From Chromohalobacter nigrandesensis (lineage in GTDB: Bacteria; Pseudomonadota; Gammaproteobacteria; Pseudomonadales; Halomonadaceae), in the NCBI RefSeq assembly GCF_023061285.1, contig NZ_JAKGAM010000012.1, positions 1 through 64,000 of the forward strand: DNA of 64,000 nucleotides, read 5' to 3'. Made by a program: the position numbers and the translations under genes. The notes below the pieces were generated by a model, which was given only the letters and a program-made list of their open reading frames with translations, ran no database searches and had not been told where the DNA came from. The number at the start of each line of letters is the position of its first letter. Positions within the stretch are counted from its first letter, which is position 1. Shown here piece after piece: positions 46,074 through 55,294 of the stretch.

Positions 46074-47465
46074 ATGTCCGCACCCCTCGATTCCACCGCC
46101 TCTGGCGGTAGCAATCCCGATCACGCGCGGCTGACGTCGCGCGGACTACTCAAGTTTCTCATCCCCTCGCTGATCGGTATCGGCATGTTTCTGGTGCCCT
46201 TCTCGACAGGCGATACCATCAATATCGGCATGGGACTGCTCGCCGATGGCCTCAAGGCGCTTCTAGGCGACGCATTACCGGCCATCGCCATGGCCGTGCT
46301 ATGCGCTTCGGCACTGCTGACCCTGCTCGTCAAGTTCTCCAAACCCCACTGGGCCCGCGAAAATGCCTTAGGTGAACTGTTCGACGTCGAGCCGCTGTGG
46401 ATGGCGATGCGCCTGCTGGGTGCCGCCTTCGCGCTCATGACCTACTTCCAGATCGGCCCCGAGTTCGTGACCGCTTCGTTCACCGGCGGAGTGATGCTCA
46501 ACGACCTAGCGCCGGTCCTACTGACCTTTTTCTTCTTCGCCGCCATCCTGCTGCCATTCCTGGTCGACTTCGGCTTCATGGAATTCATCGGCAGCCTGGT
46601 GCGTACCCCCTTCCGCAAGATTTTCGGTCTACCGGGGCGCAGCGCCATCGACGCCACCGCTTCGTGGATGGGCTCGGGCACCGTGGGCGTACTGATCACC
46701 ACGCAGCAATACGAGCAGGGCTATTACAACCGACGTGAAGCCTCGACCATCGCCACCAATTTCTCCATCGTCTCGATTGCCTTTGCACTGCTGGTGACCA
46801 ACTTCATCGGCATCAATCACCTCTTTGTCCCGTTTTACCTCACCGTGGTTGTGGCGGGATTGGTGGCTGCAGTGATCGTCCCGCGCCTGCCGCCGCTCTC
46901 GCGCAAGCCGAATACCTACTACGAACCGGTGGGTTGCCGCCTCGCCGAGGAACGCACCGGCACCCAAGGCCTGTTCCGCTACAGCCTCGGCATGGCCGTC
47001 TCACGGGCCGACCAGGCCCCCGGCCCGCGCCAGCTGGTGCGGCACGCCCTGCTGAACGTGGCCGACATCTTCTTCGGCCTGCTGCCCCTGGTCATCGCCA
47101 TCGGGACCGTGGCCCTGATCCTGGCCGAGTTCACGCCGCTGTTCACCTGGCTTTCGTACCCGATGGTGCCAGTCCTCGAATGGATGCGCGTGCCCGAAGC
47201 GGCGGCCGCCGCGCCGGCCACGCTGGTGGGCTTCGCGGACATGTTCCTGCCCGCCGTGCTGGCCAGCGATATCGAGAGCGAACTTACCCGCTTCGTGATC
47301 GCCTGCCTGTCGTTGACGCAGTTGATCTACATGTCGGAAATCGGCGCCTTGCTGCTCAAGTCCAAGATTCCGCTCAAGCTCTGGGAACTGGTCATCATCT
47401 TCCTGCTGCGTACCGCCATCACGTTGCCGATCATCGTCGTGATGGGCCACTGGCTGGTGGCTTAA
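46074..47465 (+). CDS. YjiH-like membrane protein with nucleoside-recognition (Gate) domains
   Basis: A 463-residue polytopic membrane protein with about ten hydrophobic segments. It has FLIPSLIGIGMFLVPFSTGDTINIGMGLLADG and the Gate-type motifs SWMGSGTVGVLITTQQYEQGYYNRREASTIATNFSIVSIAFA and MSEIGALLLKSKIPL. Proteins of this family (E. coli YjiH) probably act as a transporter or a transport partner; the substrate is unknown. Being inside the guanidino cluster, it may import the inducing compound. Confidence 0.82.
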   Translation: MSAPLDSTASGGSNPDHARLTSRGLLKFLIPSLIGIGMFLVPFSTGDTINIGMGLLADGLKALLGDALPAIAMAVLCASALLTLLVKFSKPHWARENALGELFDVEPLWMAMRLLGAAFALMTYFQIGPEFVTASFTGGVMLNDLAPVLLTFFFFAAILLPFLVDFGFMEFIGSLVRTPFRKIFGLPGRSAIDATASWMGSGTVGVLITTQQYEQGYYNRREASTIATNFSIVSIAFALLVTNFIGINHLFVPFYLTVVVAGLVAAVIVPRLPPLSRKPNTYYEPVGCRLAEERTGTQGLFRYSLGMAVSRADQAPGPRQLVRHALLNVADIFFGLLPLVIAIGTVALILAEFTPLFTWLSYPMVPVLEWMRVPEAAAAAPATLVGFADMFLPAVLASDIESELTRFVIACLSLTQLIYMSEIGALLLKSKIPLKLWELVIIFLLRTAITLPIIVVMGHWLVA

Positions 47466-47475
47466 GGTGCTTCCC

Positions 47476-49113
47476 ATGACCACCGAAACGAATTCGCCTT
47501 ATCTTCGCTCGATTAGCTGCGCCGAGGCGCTGGTCCGGCTGCTGCGTGACAGTTACGCCGTGGATACCGTCTTCGGCATCCCCGGCGTGCATACCGTGCC
47601 GCTGTATCGTGGACTGGAAGCAGGCGGTCTGCGCCATGTCACGCCGCGCCACGAACAGGGCGCAGGGTTCATGGCGGACGGCTACGCCCGTGCCAGCGGT
47701 AACCCCGGGGTCTGCTTCATCATCACCGGACCGGGGATGACCAATATCGCCACCGCCATGGGCCAGGCACTGGCCGATTCCGTGCCCATGCTGGTGATCT
47801 CCAGCGTCAACCGCCGCGACACCTTGGGACGCGGCCAGGGGCGACTCCACGAGTTGCCCAGCCAGCAGAACGTGCTGGCGGGCGTTAGTCGTTTCAGCCA
47901 TACCCTGCTTGACCCGAGCGCTTTGCCCGAAGTCCTGGCGCGCGCTTTTGCGGTCTTTCGTTCCGAGCGGCCAGGGCCGGTGCATATCGAAATTCCCATC
48001 GATCTTTTCGATGCGCCGATCTCCCTACCCACCGAGTACGCACCGGCAAGGCTCTATCGTCCCGCGCCGCACCCCGACGGCGTAGCACTCGCCGCCGAGT
48101 GGCTGCGCGAGGCTCATGCTCCGCTGGTGTTATTGGGGGGCGGCTGTGCGGACGCATCAAAATCGGCTCGGGCGCTGGTCGAACATCTCGACGCACCGAC
48201 CGTGACCACCATCAACGCCAAGGGGGTACTTGGACGCGGGCACCCACTCGACCTGGGTGCCAACGCCACCTGGCCCGAGGTCCGTGCGCTGGCTAGCGAC
48301 GCCGACGTTATCCTCGCCGTGGGTACCGAACTCGGCGAAACCGATTACGATGTGGTATTCGATGAGGGCTTCACCCTGACCGGACGCTTGATTCGCATCG
48401 ACCTGGAAGCGGAGCAACTGGTGCGCAATCAGGCTACGGCGCTGGGCCTTGTCAGTGACACCGGTATCGCGCTGTCGGCTCTGCTGGCGCATTTCCCCAC
48501 CCCACTCGCGCGTCAGGGTGCGAAGCGCACCCGCGCCATCCATGAAGCACTGGCGCTGCCGACGCGTCCGGACATGGCGCCGTTCGTGCCGCTTTATGCC
48601 GCGCTCGATCACGCCTTGCCCGAGGCCATCATCGTCGGCGACTCCACCGCGCCGGTCTACGCCGGCAATCATCTCGTCGAACGTGCGGCGCCACGTCGTT
48701 ACTTCAATGCCTCGACCGGCTACGGCACCTTGGGATACGGCCTACCGGCGGCGCTTGGCGCCCAACTGGCCAAGCCCGGCACGCCGGTCGTGGCCCTGGT
48801 CGGCGATGGCGGCTTGATGTTCACCCTCAGCGAGCTGGCCACCGCCGTCGACGAAGGGCTGCCGGTGGTCGTGGTGCTCTGGAACAACGCCGGTTACGAG
48901 GAAATCCGCCGTTACATGGACGCGCATGGTGTCGCGCGCATCGGCGTCGACCCCACGCCGCCCGATTTCCAGCGCTTGGCCGAAGGCTTCGGCCTCACCT
49001 CGCAGCGCATCGAATCTCCCGCCGCTCTCGGCCTCGCACTCAGCAACGTCTCGCGTAACGCACCCACGCTGATCGAGATCGATGCCGAACGCTGGCAAGC
49101 GGCACTCGGCTGA
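47476..49113 (+). CDS. aruI: ThDP-dependent decarboxylase, 5-guanidino-2-oxopentanoate decarboxylase (AruI-like)
   Basis: A 545-residue thiamine-diphosphate enzyme of the acetolactate-synthase/decarboxylase superfamily. The catalytic glutamate is in PRHEQGAGFMADGYAR (about residue 60) and the ThDP motif is VGDGGLMFTLSELATAVDEG...VLWNNAGYEEI (about residues 440-475). The pattern fits AruI, which decarboxylates 2-ketoarginine to 4-guanidinobutyraldehyde in the arginine transaminase pathway. Next to a guanidinobutyrase and an aldehyde dehydrogenase, this is the most likely role. The ATG at 47476 has AAGG eight bases upstream. Confidence 0.85.
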   Translation: MTTETNSPYLRSISCAEALVRLLRDSYAVDTVFGIPGVHTVPLYRGLEAGGLRHVTPRHEQGAGFMADGYARASGNPGVCFIITGPGMTNIATAMGQALADSVPMLVISSVNRRDTLGRGQGRLHELPSQQNVLAGVSRFSHTLLDPSALPEVLARAFAVFRSERPGPVHIEIPIDLFDAPISLPTEYAPARLYRPAPHPDGVALAAEWLREAHAPLVLLGGGCADASKSARALVEHLDAPTVTTINAKGVLGRGHPLDLGANATWPEVRALASDADVILAVGTELGETDYDVVFDEGFTLTGRLIRIDLEAEQLVRNQATALGLVSDTGIALSALLAHFPTPLARQGAKRTRAIHEALALPTRPDMAPFVPLYAALDHALPEAIIVGDSTAPVYAGNHLVERAAPRRYFNASTGYGTLGYGLPAALGAQLAKPGTPVVALVGDGGLMFTLSELATAVDEGLPVVVVLWNNAGYEEIRRYMDAHGVARIGVDPTPPDFQRLAEGFGLTSQRIESPAALGLALSNVSRNAPTLIEIDAERWQAALG

Positions 49114-49182
49114 GGCGCCATTCGCGTCCCGAAAAGGCTTCTCAAGAACAACGGCTTCCCAAAACATTACAAGGACAACACC

Positions 49183-50517
49183 ATGGCTTTCTTCCACCGT
49201 CTGCTCGGTCAGGACACCCTCGACGACCACCAGCACAAGAGCCTCGGGGCATTCGGCACTGTCGCCCTATGGCTCGGCGCCAACGTCGTGGTCACTACCA
49301 TCCTCACCGGCATGCTCCTGGTGCCCGACCTGCCCTTCACGACCGCCATGGGCAGCGTACTGATCGGCTCGCTGATCGGTGCCATCCCTCTTTTACTAGT
49401 CGGCCTGATGGGGCAGCGTACCGGCCTGCCCTCCATGGCGCTGACCCGAAGGGCCTATGGGCCACTTGGCAGTCGGCTGATTTCACTGGTCAACATGGGG
49501 GTGTTGATCGCCTGGAGCTGGATCCAGGCCCTGCTTGCCGGCATGAGCCTCGACTACGCTATCCAGGCCACCACCGGTTACTCCAACCTACCCTTGATGA
49601 CCATCCTCTGCGAAAGCGTGGTGGTTCTCATCGTACTGCGTGGCCACCTGGGCATCGAACGGGTCGAGCGCTGGGCAGCAATGGCCATGGTCGGCCTCGC
49701 CGCCCTAGTCCTCTATCAGTTGAATCTTCACTATGATGTCTCGACGCTCTTGGACATGCCTGTCGAAGCGCGTAACGGCATCACGCTGGGGATCGCCTTC
49801 GACATCGTCATCGCCACCGCCTTCTCGTGGATCTCGTCCTCGGCGGATTACAACCGCAACTGCAAGAGCGGCGCCATCGCCGTCTGGGGCACCTACATTG
49901 GCTATGTGATGGCCGCCATGATCGCCATGGGCCTGGGCGCCGCAGTCTCCGGGCTCTCGGTCCTGAATGGCATGGAGCAGACCTACGACCCGACCCGGCT
50001 GCTCTCCGGTTTCGGCTTCGGCCTGCCCGCAGCCCTGGTCATCTTCTTCTCCGTGATGACTACCAATGTCATGGCCGTCTACAGCGCCACCCTGTCCTGC
50101 ATGAACGTGTCGCCCGGCATGGCCTTCTGGAAACCGGCGCTGATCATCGGGGTCGTGACCGTCTTCGGCGCCCTGATTCCCGGCATACTCGATCAATTCC
50201 AAAACTTCCTGCTATTAATAGGCGCTTTGTTCATTCCGGCCTTCTCGGTGATCATCGTCGATTACTACCTGGTCGGTCGCGACGGCTACAGTCCCGAGCT
50301 ACTCAAGGCGCGTCACCAGCTGGGACGTCCCACTGCGCCGGTGGCCATCGGTGCCTACGTGATCGGCGCCGGGCTGGCCGCCTATTGGTCGCTGGTCGCC
50401 CCGCTGGCCTTCGGCGCCTCGCTGCCGGTCTTCATCATCACCGGCGGCCTCTACTGGCTCGGCGCCATGCTGTTGACCAAGTCCCGTGCGAACGCTTCAC
50501 AGACGACAGGAGAGTGA
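49183..50517 (+). CDS. NCS1-family permease (cytosine/purine permease type)
   Basis: A 444-residue carrier with 12 hydrophobic segments of the nucleobase:cation symporter-1 family. Motifs near the N-terminus (GTVALWLGANVVVTTILTG) and ALTRRAYGPLGSRLISLVNM, ISSSADYNRNCKSGAIAVWGTYIGYVM are typical of this family. NCS1 members import nucleobases, hydantoins, and other N-heterocyclic compounds. The place in the operon suggests uptake of a guanidino compound, which is an inference. Confidence 0.87.
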   Translation: MAFFHRLLGQDTLDDHQHKSLGAFGTVALWLGANVVVTTILTGMLLVPDLPFTTAMGSVLIGSLIGAIPLLLVGLMGQRTGLPSMALTRRAYGPLGSRLISLVNMGVLIAWSWIQALLAGMSLDYAIQATTGYSNLPLMTILCESVVVLIVLRGHLGIERVERWAAMAMVGLAALVLYQLNLHYDVSTLLDMPVEARNGITLGIAFDIVIATAFSWISSSADYNRNCKSGAIAVWGTYIGYVMAAMIAMGLGAAVSGLSVLNGMEQTYDPTRLLSGFGFGLPAALVIFFSVMTTNVMAVYSATLSCMNVSPGMAFWKPALIIGVVTVFGALIPGILDQFQNFLLLIGALFIPAFSVIIVDYYLVGRDGYSPELLKARHQLGRPTAPVAIGAYVIGAGLAAYWSLVAPLAFGASLPVFIITGGLYWLGAMLLTKSRANASQTTGE

Positions 50518-50522
50518 CACCG

Positions 50523-51305
50523 ATGAGACTAATGCTGGCGCAAACCGCCCCCGTATGTGGCGACGTGGCCGCCAACCTGGCGTCTCTCCCGCGCCAGTGC
50601 CAGCAGGCAGCAGCAGCCGGTGCGGACCTACTGGTCCTCCCCGAGCTTGCCCTGAGCGGCTACAACATCTTCGAGCGACTGGAGGAACTCGCCGAGCCGG
50701 TAGGCGGCCCAATCGCCCAGCGAGCCGCCAAACTCGCCGCCGAGCACGAGATGTTCTTGCTCTTCGGCCTTGCCGAACGGCAAGCCGACGGACGCCTGAC
50801 CAATTCCGCCGTGCTGATCGACGACCGGGGCGAGCATATCGCCACCTATCACAAGCGCCAGCTGTGGGATCGCGAACATGCCTTCTTCACCGCCGGCGAG
50901 GAATGCTGCGTGGTGGATACGCGTCTCGGCCGTCTCGGGCTGATGATCTGCTATGACAATGAGTTTCCCGAGATGGCCAGAGCACTCGCCACAAGCGGCG
51001 CGCAGATCATTCTTTCACCCACCGCCAACATGGTGCCCAACGCTGAACGTCAAGCGCTGCAGATTCGTGCCCGAGCCCTCGACAATCAATGCTTCGTCGC
51101 TTGCATCAACCGGGCAGGGATGGAGGCCGAACTTCACTATTGCGGCAACAGCTTGATAGCAGGGCCGGATGGCGAGGTTCTGGGCCGTCTCGGTGCCGAC
51201 GCAGGAAGCTTGGTGGTGGACATCGACCTGGAACGTATCAACGAGAGTCGTGCCCATCAGGACTATCTCAAAGATCTCAGACCCATACCGGAGGCCACCT
51301 TATGA
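50523..51305 (+). CDS. Carbon-nitrogen hydrolase (nitrilase superfamily amidase)
   Basis: A 260-residue amidase with the Glu-Lys-Cys triad: E41 in LVLPELALSGYN, K111 in TYHKRQLW and C143 in GLMICYDNEFPE. It is of the branch that includes N-carbamoylputrescine amidase and omega-amidases, so it could hydrolyse 4-guanidinobutyramide or another amide. The ATG at 50523 is the natural one and lies 6 bp after the permease stop codon. Its stop codon overlaps the ATG of the next gene (ATGA). Confidence 0.9.
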   Translation: MRLMLAQTAPVCGDVAANLASLPRQCQQAAAAGADLLVLPELALSGYNIFERLEELAEPVGGPIAQRAAKLAAEHEMFLLFGLAERQADGRLTNSAVLIDDRGEHIATYHKRQLWDREHAFFTAGEECCVVDTRLGRLGLMICYDNEFPEMARALATSGAQIILSPTANMVPNAERQALQIRARALDNQCFVACINRAGMEAELHYCGNSLIAGPDGEVLGRLGADAGSLVVDIDLERINESRAHQDYLKDLRPIPEATL

Positions 51306-52045
51306 GCGGCTTCTTACTCCCTCGAGGAAAAACCGCAACCTGGTATCGCACCACGGCACTCGCTGACGGCATCACGCGGATCGACGAGCCCGCCATCAAG
51401 CCGTTCTACCGCTGCAACATCTGGCATGTACGGGGTCGGGATCGGGACTTGTTGGTGGACTTCGGGCTCGGCGCCGTGCCGCTACGCAGGCAGGTACCGC
51501 TACTCAGCGAACGCGACCTGATCGCAGTGGCGAGCCACACGCACTTCGATCATATTGGTGCCGCTCACGAGTTCGAGTGTTGCCATGTGCATGCCGCCGA
51601 GGCCGACATCCTGGCCAGCCCGGACAACTCGCGCACCCTGGCCGCCGACTTCCTCGATGACGCCATGTTCGATGCCCTGCCACCGGCGCCCTTCGAATAC
51701 CATAGCTACCGTATCGCCCCACCGGCGTGCATCGTCACGCTCGAGGATGGCGAAATCATCGATCTCGGCGACCGCCGTTTCGAGGTCATCCACACGCCGG
51801 GGCATTCCCCTGGCGGTATCGCGCTATGGGAAGCCGCCAGCGGTACCTTGATCTCGGGCGATCTGATCTATGACGGGCCGCTGATCGAGGATGTCTATCA
51901 CAGCAACCTCGACGATTACGCCGCCAGTATGCGCCGACTACGCGAACTCCCGGCGCGTATCGTCCATGGTGGCCATTTTCCTAGCTTTTCCGGGGCACGC
52001 TTACACGCCATGATCGACGATTGGCGCCGTGAGCACGCCCTTTGA
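51302..52045 (+). CDS. MBL-fold metallohydrolase
   Basis: A 247-residue metallo-beta-lactamase-fold hydrolase with zinc motif ASHTHFDHIGAAHEFE (HxHxDH), IHTPGHSPGGIAL (third His) and TLISGDLIYDGPLI (Asp), and a final GGHFPSF. All metal ligands for two ions are present. The role is not known; it overlaps the nitrilase gene by 4 bp and precedes the aldehyde dehydrogenase by 10 bp, so it belongs to the same operon. Confidence 0.88.
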   Translation: MSGFLLPRGKTATWYRTTALADGITRIDEPAIKPFYRCNIWHVRGRDRDLLVDFGLGAVPLRRQVPLLSERDLIAVASHTHFDHIGAAHEFECCHVHAAEADILASPDNSRTLAADFLDDAMFDALPPAPFEYHSYRIAPPACIVTLEDGEIIDLGDRRFEVIHTPGHSPGGIALWEAASGTLISGDLIYDGPLIEDVYHSNLDDYAASMRRLRELPARIVHGGHFPSFSGARLHAMIDDWRREHAL

Positions 52046-52055
52046 AGGAGTCTTC

Positions 52056-53504
52056 ATGCAACAGCTCGATCAGCAGTTTATCGACAATCGCTGGGTGGTT
52101 AGCCAAGGCACGCGGCGCCTGGCGGTGATGGACCCGTACCATGAGCGCCAGATCGCCGAGGTCACGGGCGGCGATACCGCAGACGTCGACGCGGCAGTTG
52201 ACGCCGCACGTCGCGCCCTGCCCGCTTGGCAAGCGCTGGGCGGCGAAGTGCGCGGGGCGTATCTGGAGGCGCTGGCCGATGCCCTCACGGCGCGCCGCGA
52301 AGCGCTGATGGAGCTTTCCGCGACCAACAACGGCAAGGCGCTCGCCGAGGCCGGCATCGACCTCGACGACGCCATCGCCTGCTATCGTTACTACGCACGC
52401 CAGGCACGCGAGCTGGAAGCCCGACAGGGGCGGCGTATCACGCATGATATTGAAGGCGTCGATGCCTACTGCTACGAAGATCCTGCTGGGGTGATCGGCT
52501 TGATCACGCCGTGGAACTTCCCGCTGGTAACCAGCGCCTGGAAGATCGCCCCGGCCCTGGCCGCGGGCTGCACAGTGGTTTTCAAACCCTCTGAAGTGGT
52601 GCCGCTGCCGGAGCAGGCGCTGGCCGAGATCGCTCTGGAAATCGCGCTACCGCCCGGCGTTCTCAATCTGCTGCACGGCGATGGCGACGGCATCGGCGCG
52701 CCACTGACGCGCCATGCGGGTATCGACAAGCTCTCCTTCACGGGCAGCAACGCCGTGGGCGAACGCGTGATGCAAGCCGCCGCCGAAGGCAGTCGCGGGG
52801 TGTCACTGGAGCTCGGCGGCAAATCGCCGATCCTGGTGCTCGACGATGCCGAGATCGATCAGGCCGCCGACTGGGTCATGGCCGGCATCTACTTCAATAG
52901 CGGACAGATTTGCTCGGCGACTTCGCGCTTGATCGTGCATGAATCGCTGACCGAGGCACTTTATGAAGCGCTGGCGACACGCATCGACGCGATCCGCCTG
53001 GGCAACCCGCTGGGCACGGAAACCGACATGGGACCGATGACCAGCCAGCGTCAGCGCGACCGCGTGCGCGATTATCTGGCCATCGCCGAGCGCGAAGGCC
53101 TCCAGGCAGTACGCGATGCCCGCCATCGGCAACTGCCGGAACAGGGCTACTTCATCGCCCCCACCCTGTATCGTGATGTGCCCACCGAGAGCCGCTTGTG
53201 GCGCGAGGAGATCTTCGGGCCGGTCCTGTGTGGGCGTAGCGTCGCTTCCGACGACGAGGCCATCGCGTTGGCCAATGCCAGCGACTTCGGCCTGGCCGCC
53301 ACGGTGATCAGTGGCGACCCTCAACGCGCCAGGCACGTCGGCAGAGCCCTGCGTGCCGGCAACATCTGGTACAACAGTGAGCAGATCGTCATGCCGGAAG
53401 CCAGCTGGGGCGGTTTCGGGCATAGCGGCATAGGCCGCGAACTGGGTCCCTGGGGACTCGCCGCCTATCTCGAGGTCAAGCACCTGATCGGCCCGGCGGA
53501 CTGA
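52056..53504 (+). CDS. Aldehyde dehydrogenase (predicted 4-guanidinobutyraldehyde dehydrogenase)
   Basis: A 482-residue NAD(P)-dependent aldehyde dehydrogenase of the betaine-/aminobutyraldehyde dehydrogenase type. Key residues: cofactor loop GLITPWNFPLVTSAWKIAPALAAG, FKPSEVVPLPEQAL, general base E252 in LELGGKSP and nucleophile C286 in GQICSATSR. The ATG has AAGGAG seven bases upstream. It is last of the operon. By context it oxidises 4-guanidinobutyraldehyde (product of AruI) to 4-guanidinobutyrate, the GbuA substrate; this is inference. Confidence 0.88.
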   Translation: MQQLDQQFIDNRWVVSQGTRRLAVMDPYHERQIAEVTGGDTADVDAAVDAARRALPAWQALGGEVRGAYLEALADALTARREALMELSATNNGKALAEAGIDLDDAIACYRYYARQARELEARQGRRITHDIEGVDAYCYEDPAGVIGLITPWNFPLVTSAWKIAPALAAGCTVVFKPSEVVPLPEQALAEIALEIALPPGVLNLLHGDGDGIGAPLTRHAGIDKLSFTGSNAVGERVMQAAAEGSRGVSLELGGKSPILVLDDAEIDQAADWVMAGIYFNSGQICSATSRLIVHESLTEALYEALATRIDAIRLGNPLGTETDMGPMTSQRQRDRVRDYLAIAEREGLQAVRDARHRQLPEQGYFIAPTLYRDVPTESRLWREEIFGPVLCGRSVASDDEAIALANASDFGLAATVISGDPQRARHVGRALRAGNIWYNSEQIVMPEASWGGFGHSGIGRELGPWGLAAYLEVKHLIGPAD

Positions 53505-53531
53505 CCGCAACGCACCGCACCGCACAACGAA

Positions 53532-53567
53532 AAATACCCCGCCGACATCGCGTTCGGCGGGGTATTT
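53532..53567. terminator. Bidirectional terminator at the end of the guanidino cluster
   Basis: A perfect 14-bp stem (AAATACCCCGCCGA with TCGGCGGGGTATTT) with an 8-base loop. It has A-rich and T-rich flanks suitable for termination in both directions, between the ALDH and the convergent suhB. Confidence 0.92.
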
Positions 53568-53589
53568 CGTGTGCTCGAGCCAAAAGGAC

Positions 53590-54384
53590 TTACATTCGCG
53601 GCTTGAGCTGCTGTACCAGTGTCTTGTAAAGGCGCGGCGTGGCGGCCATGAGATCTTCTTCGGTGCTGACCGAGGGACTACCGTCGGGCCCGCCCAGCAG
53701 TGCACCGGCCTCCTTGAGGAGGAGGCTGCCAACCAGTTGATCCTGCTCCTCGAGGCCCAGCACGAAGGCGGCATCGGCACGGCCGGCGGCGAGTTGCGCG
53801 AGATCCAGGAGGCCGCTACCGCTGCTGAGGAAGTTCTCGACCTGTGACCCAAGCGCCTGGGTCAGGGTCAAATACGTCTGCAGATGACGCGAACGTAGCC
53901 ATGGCTCCGGCAAGCCAACGGCGATGCGCGCGTCCTCGACCGTGATATGGTCGGGCACGCGAATGCGGCGTCCATTGAGCTGCGCGCCACGCCCACGGCT
54001 GACGAGATACTCATCATCGTTGAAGGGGCAGACGATCACCGCATGCTCAGGCTTGCCCTTGACCAGGCAGACGATCGATATAGCAAAGTTGGGCGATGCC
54101 ACGGCCAGGTTGGAATAACCATGGAACGGCTCGATGCGCCAATGGAAATCGGCGCCCTCGCCTTCGCCATCACGGTGCGCCGTATAGCGGCCGGAAAGGC
54201 CATGCTGGGGATAACTGCGACGAAACTGCGCGTCGATGAGAGTTTCGGCGTTACGCGCAGTATCTTCCAGCAGCTTATCGAGCTGTTTGTCGCCACGCGC
54301 AACTTCGATACGGTCGCGAGCACGCACGAACTGCTCGGCGGCACTACGCGCGGCGCGCAGTGCGAATTGAACCATGGGATGCAT
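53590..54384 (-). CDS. suhB: SuhB homologue lacking the inositol-monophosphatase active site
   Basis: A 264-residue protein that aligns end to end with SuhB/inositol monophosphatase (MHPMVQFALRAARSAAEQF, SPNFAISIVCLVKGKPEHAVI, RGRGAQLNGRRIRV, LDLAQLAAGRADAAF). The metal-binding residues are lost: the GEES motif is SGRYT (66-68), the DPLDGT motif is EPFHGY (85-90), and the WD of WDxAAG is replaced by EEQDQLVG. The protein cannot be a normal Mg-dependent phosphatase. In E. coli SuhB also binds NusA/NusG and stabilises the rRNA antitermination complex; that non-catalytic function may be retained. Divergent from trmJ, its usual neighbour. Confidence 0.88.
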   Translation of the reverse strand: MHPMVQFALRAARSAAEQFVRARDRIEVARGDKQLDKLLEDTARNAETLIDAQFRRSYPQHGLSGRYTAHRDGEGEGADFHWRIEPFHGYSNLAVASPNFAISIVCLVKGKPEHAVIVCPFNDDEYLVSRGRGAQLNGRRIRVPDHITVEDARIAVGLPEPWLRSRHLQTYLTLTQALGSQVENFLSSGSGLLDLAQLAAGRADAAFVLGLEEQDQLVGSLLLKEAGALLGGPDGSPSVSTEEDLMAATPRLYKTLVQQLKPRM

Positions 54385-54517
54385 GATACGGGCCTGAATC
54401 TCGGAAACTGTTAAAGAACGTCGCGCATCCTAGCAGAAGGCGCCCACGACGGGAAGTTTCACGGCCTCAAGCCATGCTAGACTCGCCGTTCGTTTCTCAG
54501 CCGCGCGCCCTATCATC

Positions 54518-55294
54518 ATGCTCGACAAACTACGTATCGTTCTCATCGGCACCAGCCATCCCGGCAATATTGGCGGCGCCGCCCGCGCCATGCACAACAT
54601 GGGCCTCGCCGACCTTGCCCTGGTCGCGCCACGCTGCGAGGTGTACGGCGCCGAATCCCATGCCCGTGCGTCCGGCGCCGATGCCCTGGTGAGTCATGCC
54701 AAAGTGTATGCCACGCTCGAGGAGGCCGTCGGCGACTGCACCTTCGTGGTCGGTGCCAGCGCCCGCGTGCGCCATCTGCCCTGGCCCATGCTCACCCCGC
54801 GGGCATTGAGCGAACGTCTCCCCGGAGAGTGCGCGCCCGAGGGCGCCCAGGCCGCACTGGTCTTCGGACGCGAGGACAGCGGCATGACCAATGGCGAATT
54901 GCAGCGCTGCCATGCCCATGTGCACATCCCCACCAATCCCGACTTCAGCTCGCTCAACCTGGCCGCCGCGGTCCAGGTGCTAGCCTATGAGTGTCGGCTG
55001 GCGGCGCTGGGCGCGGACGACGCCCCGGACACACCGTTCGGCGTCGAATGGGACAACCCGCCGGCCAGTCATGACGACCTGGAGCGCTTCTTCGACCATC
55101 TCGAGCGAACGCTGGTCGAGATCGACTTTCACGACCCCGACAACCCGCGTCAGCTGATGGCGCGTCTGCGCCGACTCTTCATGCGCAGTCACATCGACAG
55201 CATGGAGATGAACATCCTGCGTGGCATCCTCGGAGCCGTGAACAAGCAAAGCCGGGCATTGGCCCACCAGAAGCACCACGACGGGAATGGTTGA
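54518..55294 (+). CDS. trmJ: tRNA (cytidine/uridine-2'-O-)-methyltransferase TrmJ
   Basis: A 258-residue SPOUT-class enzyme that makes 2'-O-methyl C or U at tRNA position 32. Motifs: [24 protein letters not shown] at the N-terminus, [27 protein letters not shown] and [18 protein letters not shown] in the trefoil-knot SAM site, and a C-terminal dimerisation helix. It lies between suhB and iscR as in E. coli and pseudomonads. Confidence 0.94.
   Translation: MLDKLRIVLIGTSHPGNIGGAARAMHNMGLADLALVAPRCEVYGAESHARASGADALVSHAKVYATLEEAVGDCTFVVGASARVRHLPWPMLTPRALSERLPGECAPEGAQAALVFGREDSGMTNGELQRCHAHVHIPTNPDFSSLNLAAAVQVLAYECRLAALGADDAPDTPFGVEWDNPPASHDDLERFFDHLERTLVEIDFHDPDNPRQLMARLRRLFMRSHIDSMEMNILRGILGAVNKQSRALAHQKHHDGNG

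Noticed and set aside
48449-48817. 122-codon plus-strand ORF inside aruI
   Set aside because: Out-of-frame shadow within the ThDP enzyme gene.
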